The position numbers were made by a program, and so were the translations under genes. Positions 50,678 to 56,550 of a stretch of DNA of 56,550 nt are shown here, in pieces. This DNA is from Bremia lactucae (Eukaryota > Oomycota > Peronosporomycetes > Peronosporales > Peronosporaceae). The DNA lies in the NCBI RefSeq assembly GCF_004359215.1, contig NC_090621.1:431720-488269 (forward strand). The letters run 5' to 3'. Positions within the stretch are counted from its first letter, which is position 1; the number at the start of each line of letters is the position of its first letter. The notes under the pieces were generated by a model that saw only the letters and a list, made by a program, of their open reading frames with translations, was not told the DNA's origin and made no database searches.

Positions 50678-52600
50678 CCCGGTAGCACTCGTAGTCAGTT
50701 TTCGCGTAAGGCTTTATAAGACTAAGTCTTTGCAGAAATGGAAACGTTCCAAAACGTTCAGAGGCACAACGCACAGCGTATTTCAAGGTCAAAAATTGTT
50801 TGGGCTTGAACATATTTAGTTTATTAAAACAAGAGTTTATGCATGCAAGGCTTGAGGCTTTTGTGCAATAAGAATTCTCCCCGATGGGACATGTTCAGGA
50901 TCACCTAGCGGCATCTTTGCCAACTCGGTACATCTCTGTAACTGATTCGGAGCCAAAAGCTTGCCCACTAGTAGTCAATGGGAGGACAATTGAGGGTAAA
51001 AAGGGAGAAAATATCTTTTTTTTGGATGAAGCGGATGAAGATGCACATTGACTGCGCCTTGTTCTTATCAGAACGACAATAAGGTGGTCATGGCCATTTC
51101 TAAAGCTCGGACGTAAAGCCATGGAATGGACACTCTCGTGCAGCACCCCCATGAATGATTTCCGACCTGGGGTACGCCGAAACAGCAAATGACCAGCATG
51201 TTTGCTCCGCCTGATCAGGCTTACGCATGCAATCACGGCTCCTAGCGACTCGACAGGGTAAATGAACCCTAGTGAACTATGTCCAGAAATAAGATTTTTC
51301 ATTTCATCTATGCATCAAGACACGGTGCAAGAAGCAATTTTCGTAGCAGTCTTTATAAAGGGTCTCAATGAGGGCGTCACCCGGACAAAATTATTCTGAT
51401 CCCATCCTGCTACTTTCGAAGAGGCAGTTACCAAAGCGCTACGCCCTGAGTTCAACTGTAAGTCTGCTCATGTTAGCATATTTACCATACAAGCTCATCG
51501 AGAACATGGGTATCGTCTAATAGACCAGAAACCTAGGAACTAAGCCTCGTTGAGGATTAAAAGAGGTTGTAGGACAACATAAGAACATTCGTAGATGTTA
51601 TATGTGCGGATGCACGAAACATTTACGTTTGGCCTGCCCCTCACTTGACTCAGTAGATGGTTATTACCAACTTCTCAGGCGTGCTAGCGATATCCCACTA
51701 ACAGCAGTTAGCACCCCAAGCAGTGTATTATGGGAGTAATTGGTTATGCCAGAAGGGATTTCCAACGCGCCAGCAACATTTAATCGGCTAGTGATGCAAC
51801 TGTTCCGTCCTCATCGAGGTTACGCACAGACTTATTTTGATGACATATTTGTGCACAGCCGTGCGAAACAGGGCCGACAGATGTGGAAAAACACATAGAC
51901 CAGATGTGAGCAGTGCTCGAGTGTGTGCGCAATAAAAACAATTGTATGCCAATGCATCTAGATGCACCTTTGACGCAAAAGAAATTTCCTTTTTAGGTAC
52001 TTCATCGGAGAGCGAGGCCTTAGAGCGGATCCCGCTATGGTAAAAGCCATACTTGATTGACAGGCTCATCGGAACCATAAGGATTTGCTTTAGTGGTTGG
52101 GTCTCGCCAATTATTTACACAAATATAGCTAGAATTACACTGAATTGGCTAGGCCATTATCAAATCATCTAAAAAGGGTACGAGTAATGCTGGACTAGCA
52201 CAAAATATAATGCTTTTTTTTTTAAAAGCAGTTAAGGATAGTCTTATTCATGCCTCGATTTTGGCACTGCCTAATCAAATTGACCTTCAACTGTTCTCTG
52301 TGACGCATTGGTTTTTTCCATTGGCAGTGCTCCGTTACAAACAGATGATAATGGGCGCGAACGTGTAATTGCGTTCGAGTCTAGAGATCTTAAAAGCTGC
52401 GGAACAGAACTACCTAGTTTATGACAACGAGTTACTTGGTATTAAGTATGCTCTCATTAAATTCCGAGTTCATCTGCTAGGATCTAAGCCGTTTGTGATT
52501 TATACAGATCACGCGTCATTACGCACTGCGACTAAGTCGTCCCCATCTCTCACATGGAATAGCCCGATGGCTATCCTTTTTCGCCAAATACAACTTCGGC
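50678..52600 (+). mobile_element. Gypsy element D, gag joined directly to RT by a deletion
   Basis: The plus strand holds gag at about 50900-51640: QSRLLATRQGK, DYVQ-like, DTVQEAIFVAVFIKGLNEGV, SHPATFEEAVTKALRPEFNC. A zinc knuckle RRCYMCGCTKHLRLACPSLD (CX2CX4HX4C) is at 51596-51655. It passes straight into RT (VDGYYQLLRRASDIPLTAVS), so protease and the RT fingers are gone. RT has the active-site box YFDD (51834-51845) and IFVHSRA. RNase H is at 52290-52550 (YLVYDNELLGIKYALIKFRV, YTDHASLRTAT). It ends abruptly near 52600 at the copia element. The minus-strand frame 51302-50901 is a shadow of gag. Confidence 0.75.
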
Positions 52601-52616
52601 TGAGCACTTCCTGTAT

Positions 52617-52958
52617 ATGGTCGCCGTTAGCGAGGCACGTGGTGGTGCCGACTCGCTTGTTCTCGATAACGTAGTCCACCACGCTTCTCCGGAGCTGATG
52701 AACGTGATACGTTCCAAGTATGAACCCACGCGAGTCGACTACCTGCGCCACGCCGAAAAGCTGGCGAACTTCGCGCAGCCGATTGAGCATGGCAGCAGCG
52801 TAGTGGGTCGTGAGGTCGTCGCCGCGCACGTTGAAGGCAAACTCAAGAGCGCGATCACGTGCTACCGATGCGGGCAATCGGGGCACATCGCGGCGAATGT
52901 CGCGCGCGTCTCGTGCACGACGACGAGACACCCGCAAAGGGTGGAGGTGCCAGCATGA
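52617..52958 (+). pseudogene. gag C-terminal part of the copia relic
   Basis: An open piece ending in a zinc knuckle CYRCGQSGHIAAN followed by Val where the fourth ligand Cys is expected. The upstream Gag is missing. The piece runs off into basic sequence and a TGA at 52956. Confidence 0.6.
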
Positions 52959-53179
52959 TCCTCGCGCCGACCGAGAAGAGTAGTGCGCCCACGAAGAGGC
53001 GCAACAGGAAGAAGAAGGGCTCGCGCGGCAAGGACGCCGCAGCGAGCAATGCAAGAGACGGAGGGCGAGCCATGGACGACTCATGCGGCTTAGTGCTTGC
53101 GACGAGCGACGGAGCACGAGCCACGGACGGCACGCGTGGTTTCGTGCTTGCTGCGACCGATGCCGCGGGCGCCGACCGA

Positions 53180-53294
53180 GGAGACTGGTGACAGCGGTGC
53201 GAGTCGGCATCTTGTCAACGCAAGTCACTGCTGCTCAACTCAACGGCTTGCAGCCACGAGATCGCGATGGCAGCCCGCGAGTCGCTGCACCTGA
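53180..53294 (+). pseudogene. Copia protease fragment
   Basis: The catalytic motif DSGASRHLVN (about 53190-53220) is typical of copia proteases (DSGAS.H). The frame then diverges; the integrase ORF continues one frame away from about 53267. Confidence 0.65.
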
Positions 53295-54502
53295 CGCGTG
53301 TCGGCAGGTTGCGCCTCGAGGTTCTCGCGTGCGGCATGAAGGCTGTCGTGACGCTCACGGACGTGTACCTGGCGCCGCGACTGGCAACGAAAATTGTGTC
53401 GTATGGAAAGCTCGAGACCAAAGGGTTTGCCCTCGTGCACGACAGCGACAAGCGCTCGCTTGCTCGGCGCAGCGATGGTGCGGTTGCGTTCGATGTTGCG
53501 ATCGACAGCAACGTGCTGTATGTCGTGACGAGGGCTACGCGTGACGAGGAGGGTGCAGGCGGCGACGCGATAATGACGGCGCTCCAAGCGCATGCAACGG
53601 AAACCACCGACGACAAGCCGCACGAAGCCTCGCTGTTGCATTGGCACCAGCGACTCGGCCACCTCGAATTCGACACGATCGAACGCATGGCGCGAGACCC
53701 CGCATCGGGTATTCGACTGAGCAGCAACAAACGCATGGCGTGCGTGTCGTGTTTCGAGGGCAAGCAGACGCGCAACGCGCATTCTCAACAAGACAGCGGC
53801 GCGCACTCGCCCATTGATCGCATCGGCGGCGTCATCTGCTCGGACCTCAAGGTGACCATGACAGCGCTGGATCGACTCGACAATCGTTACCTTGTGAGCT
53901 TCATTGATCACAAGAGCAACTACTTCCGAGTCTTCCTTGCGCGCACGAAGAACGCTGCGGCGAAGCAGTTCGAGGCATTCCTAATTCACTTCGAGAAGCT
54001 CTTTGGGTTTAAGATCCACGTGCTCCGCACGGATGGCGGCGGCGAATACGCCAACGTGGACCTGTTCTGCGAGCGCACGGGCCTTGCGCGCCAAGTGTCG
54101 GAGGCGCGCAACCAAGCTTCAATCGGCAAGGCGGAACGAATGCACCGCACAGTGCTGAACCTCGCGCGCAGTATGCTGTTTGGCTGCGCGCTGCCACAGA
54201 CGTTCTGGGGAGACGCGGCGCAATACGCCGTGCACATCCTCAACCGGAGCCCCACACCAGCAAACGCAAAGAGAGCGTCACCACTCGAGGTGATGACGGG
54301 CAAGACACCGGATCTGCGCGGAATCGTCGTCTTCGGCTTGTCGTGCGACGTGCACAGGGACTGGACAAGAACTCGCTGCTGCAGCGCTCGAAAAGCGCCA
54401 TTATTGTCGGCGTCAGCGAGGAAACCAAGGGCTACAGGGTGCTGCTACAGCGTGATAACAAAGTGGTCGTCACACAGCACATTAAGAACATCGAGACGCT
54501 GA
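53267..54502 (+). CDS. Copia integrase, long open piece
   Basis: A 411-codon frame. The zinc-binding pre-integrase domain has HWHQRLGHLEFDTIERMA (His127, His132) and CVSCFEGKQ (Cys159, Cys162). The core has Asp193 (ICSDLKV), Asp256 (LRTDGGGEY) and Glu290 (IGKAERMHRT), the complete DDE triad with 33 residues between the last two. GALPQTFWGDAAQYAVHIL-like sequence and ASPLEVMTGKTPDL follow. A frameshift near 54335 truncates the end, and the frame then reads nonsense. Upstream residues 1-100 are the protease-integrase spacer. The large minus-strand frames over this region are GC-rich shadows. Confidence 0.85.
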   Translation: MAARESLHLTRVGRLRLEVLACGMKAVVTLTDVYLAPRLATKIVSYGKLETKGFALVHDSDKRSLARRSDGAVAFDVAIDSNVLYVVTRATRDEEGAGGDAIMTALQAHATETTDDKPHEASLLHWHQRLGHLEFDTIERMARDPASGIRLSSNKRMACVSCFEGKQTRNAHSQQDSGAHSPIDRIGGVICSDLKVTMTALDRLDNRYLVSFIDHKSNYFRVFLARTKNAAAKQFEAFLIHFEKLFGFKIHVLRTDGGGEYANVDLFCERTGLARQVSEARNQASIGKAERMHRTVLNLARSMLFGCALPQTFWGDAAQYAVHILNRSPTPANAKRASPLEVMTGKTPDLRGIVVFGLSCDVHRDWTRTRCCSARKAPLLSASARKPRATGCCYSVITKWSSHSTLRTSRR

Positions 54503-55130
54503 CGGAGGCGCAAAACGCAATGGACGCAGGCGACACATGGAACACGCGGCGCGTCGAAACGCGCAAAAGCGGCTGCTCGTCAGGAGGAGGAAGCTGCGAG
54601 CGAAGAAGTCGTGAACGCTGCTTTTGAGCACGATTTGCTCAACTATGGACAGGTGATAGGCAGAGGCAAGCGCGACGAGTGGGAGAAGGCTATGCAAGAG
54701 GAGATCGCGCGCTCAAGGCCAATGACGTCTGGACGGTCACAAAGCGAACGCCAGGGACGCACGCGCTGCACACCCAATCGGTCTTCAAGACCAAGACGGA
54801 TGCGCAGGGCAACCTCGAGCGGCCAGAGGCGCGATTGGTGGCGTGCGGCAACGAGCAGGTGCTCGGCGTCGACTACACGCTCACCTTCGCTGCCGTGATG
54901 GACTTGTCGACGGTCATACTGATCCTGGCGCTTGCGGCTACGGGGGGGGGTGCCTGCCAAGGACGGCGACATCCCCAACGCCTACGTCAAAGCGGACAAG
55001 AAGCCACGCCTCCACATCTTCCTACAGATGTCGCGCGGCATGCCGATCTCGAAGGAGACGCTGCGAGCGCATGGCGTTGCGAGCTCGATTGCGCCAGTTC
55101 CAGTCGCTGGTCGGCTCGCTGCTAAACTAA
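54343..55130 (+). pseudogene. Copia integrase end and reverse transcriptase start
   Basis: After the frameshift, 54360-54480 carries the integrase end (SAIIVGVSEETKGYRVLL). The copia RT begins at about 54660: RDEWEKAMQEEI, LKANDVWTVTKRTPGTHAL, VFKTKTDAQGNLERPEARLV and YTLTFAAVMDLSTVILILAL. A run of eight G (54943-54950) coincides with a frameshift. The palm then continues (DGDIPNAYVKADKKPRLHIF) to about 55050. The YVDD box and RNase H are absent. Confidence 0.75.
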
Positions 55131-56441
55131 ATAAAAAACGTCAGGAACTCAAAGCAGTTGGTTAGTGATGTGTGGTCTCTTAACACTACGGAAATGCTTA
55201 TCCTGTTGGTTGTGAGAGACGGAAAACACCCAGGAAGCAGGCGCCGATAACGAGGACGAATGGTAGCTATTAGTGGCCGCGTCGTGGAGCCGGATGTTCT
55301 TACGTTTGCAAAACTATTTGCTGCCACGAGCAAGTGCGAAAAAAAAAACAGCGGTCAGTCACGATGTACAGCGGGCTCGAGGCGGACGTTCCTTTGGAAG
55401 CAAGCGGCAAACAAACAAACTGCGAAAGGCTCGGCGAAGAGAACAAACTATTTTGCTGCAGTTGACCGTCGACACAAAGAGGACAGCAAGAAGGACGATC
55501 TGAAAGAAGAAGAACCGCCAGAAGAGGAGGAAGACGAGGTCGACGAGGAGACCAAACTAGCGGGAACGACACCCTTACGGCAATTAAGCGCGACCTAATC
55601 GCTGCCCAGAACAAACACTCGGACAACGTGACCCTTTTACGTGTAAAAGTGCTGACATGTTATTTCACCATGATTTAAAGCAGTTTATGCGCATGAAGAC
55701 CGCTGCCGCCATGTCTGCCAGCAGCAAACGCGGCATTTATTTTGGACGGTGCCATGTCAAGGCACTTTACTTTCACTGTAATCAGTGTAGGTTGACTCTT
55801 CGACGAGGGGCGGCGGAGTTTGTGACGTCTCGTGTCGTATTCGTAAGTCCTAAATCAAGCTGTTATAAGTTCGCTACTTTGCCACCTTACAGTCTTCATT
55901 CAGACCGTGTCAGGTCAGTTACAGCGGGAACCACATCAAGACCAGCTCCTTGATCGACGACGATGATAGTTTTCTGCAGATACAGTCCTGTCTTCGCCTG
56001 CACAAATTCAAGATGTCACCAGAAAACCTTTCAGAATATTTCAACGAAACCATCGCTCCAGGTAAACCAAGGTCTAAACAAGACGAAACTTCTGCACACG
56101 CACAAACTGAGACTGATTTATGCCGCGAAGGTCTCGGATTTGACCCCGCTCTTCAAATTCATGTGATTACTGCCAGAAATGAAATGGTCAAGCCGATTAA
56201 TATTCTGCACTCGGTTGGAAAAAAAGCGTTTACATCGACGACCATGAGTGTGCGGATGTGGTGCAATATCGCCGGGACGTCTTCCTTTCGAAAATAAGGG
56301 AATTGAAACGGGTAATGCCACATTAAGAAGGCGACAACATGGATCAGGATCTAAGGCCGAAAACTGGATAAAGGTGAAAAACTACACTTCTTCGTGACGC
56401 ATATGAGAGCACCTTCTCGGCGTACGATGGAGCCCGCTACG
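55131..56441. other. Unassigned stretch with three open frames
   Basis: Plus-strand frames at 55260-55598 (112 codons), 55657-55953 (98) and 55950-56297 (115) overlap or follow closely. The first ends in a strongly acidic block (KEEEPPEEEEDEVDEE). The second has ALYFHCNQCRLTLRRGAAEF, which faintly recalls zinc-finger domains of the FLYWCH kind found in transposases. The third has no motif. They could be exons or remains of one gene or transposon; I cannot decide. Confidence 0.3.
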
Positions 56442-56550
56442 TGTAGGCGGGCACGTCGTAATGCGACCACGCTCTACTTAAGTACACACCCTAGCACAGC
56501 GAGGAAGCGGTTAAACCTGCTTCTCTTGCGTGCAGTGAGGTAGTTGTGGT
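56442..56550 (-). repeat. Family A LTR, 3' end, continues beyond the window
   Basis: TGTAGGCGGGCACGTCGTAA and the following bases match the end of the family A LTR in minus orientation (compare 39413). A family A element or solo LTR lies to the right of the window. Confidence 0.8.

Larger units (their letters stand above)
52600..55130 (+). mobile_element. Ty1/copia relic, GC-rich
   Basis: Protease, integrase and reverse transcriptase are in the copia order (integrase before RT). No LTRs are visible at either end. Base composition is much richer in GC than the flanking gypsy DNA, and the left edge coincides with the sudden end of gypsy D RNase H. Confidence 0.8.

Noticed and set aside
50901..51302. 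Minus-strand frame of 133 codons in gypsy D
   Set aside because: It overlaps recognised gag sequence on the plus strand and has no motif of its own; its position near the 5' end does not fit the accessory-gene pattern.
52509..53911. Long minus-strand frames (239 and 223 codons) over the copia relic
   Set aside because: They are Arg/Ser/Ala-rich shadows caused by high GC; the plus strand carries the recognised zinc knuckle, protease and integrase motifs.

Overview
The window is an old, densely nested transposable-element region of an oomycete genome (Peronosporales-like: a Phytophthora or downy mildew relative). This is inferred from short GT-AG introns of 74-78 bp, an Inr/FPR-like core promoter before the V-ATPase gene, many Ty3/gypsy elements of oomycete type and an M20 acetylornithine deacetylase relic. 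Nothing bacterial (operons, CRISPR, rRNA) is present. Two runs of N (5064-5721 and 43394-43493) are assembly gaps.

A host gene island occupies about 20.4-24.9 kb. It holds a complete V-type ATPase a-subunit gene (two exons), a convergent two-exon gene for a 112-residue membrane protein, and a Myb-like SHAQKYF-type factor. A second, smaller non-retroelement patch at 40.6-43.0 kb holds a 266-codon ORF with a possible PD-(D/E)XK nuclease-like core and a broken acetylornithine deacetylase gene.

Almost everything else is retroelement. I group the LTRs by sequence. Family A: LTRs at 2439, 10620, 33351, 39413, fragments at 18049 and 56442; elements A1 (2439-11149, plus) and A2 (33351-39966, minus). 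Family B: LTRs at 1747, 11499, 26478, 43566; elements B2 (11499-16340, plus) and B3 (43566-49715, minus). Family C: LTRs at 332, 19399, 27068, 32580, 43494; element C2 (27068-32987, plus, with an integrase-linked chromodomain). Family D: LTR at 50214 and a deleted element to 52600. A further gypsy relic (E, minus) lies at 17860-19340, and a GC-rich Ty1/copia relic at 52600-55130. Smaller relics are a LINE reverse transcriptase piece (33071), a pogo/Tigger transposase piece (49725) and a tRNA-like, probably SINE, sequence (19899). Apart from the family A gag at 38275-39411, every pol gene seen is broken by stops, frameshifts, deletions or inversions.

The most interesting signal is a third gene in these gypsy elements. 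Between the end of pol and the 3' LTR, families A, B and C each carry an ORF on the strand opposite to gag-pol. It starts a nearly constant 118-141 bp from the 3' LTR and points back into the element. Copies align without indels over 51-65 codons. The LTRs also contain chains of hairpins whose stems show paired (compensatory) substitutions between copies.
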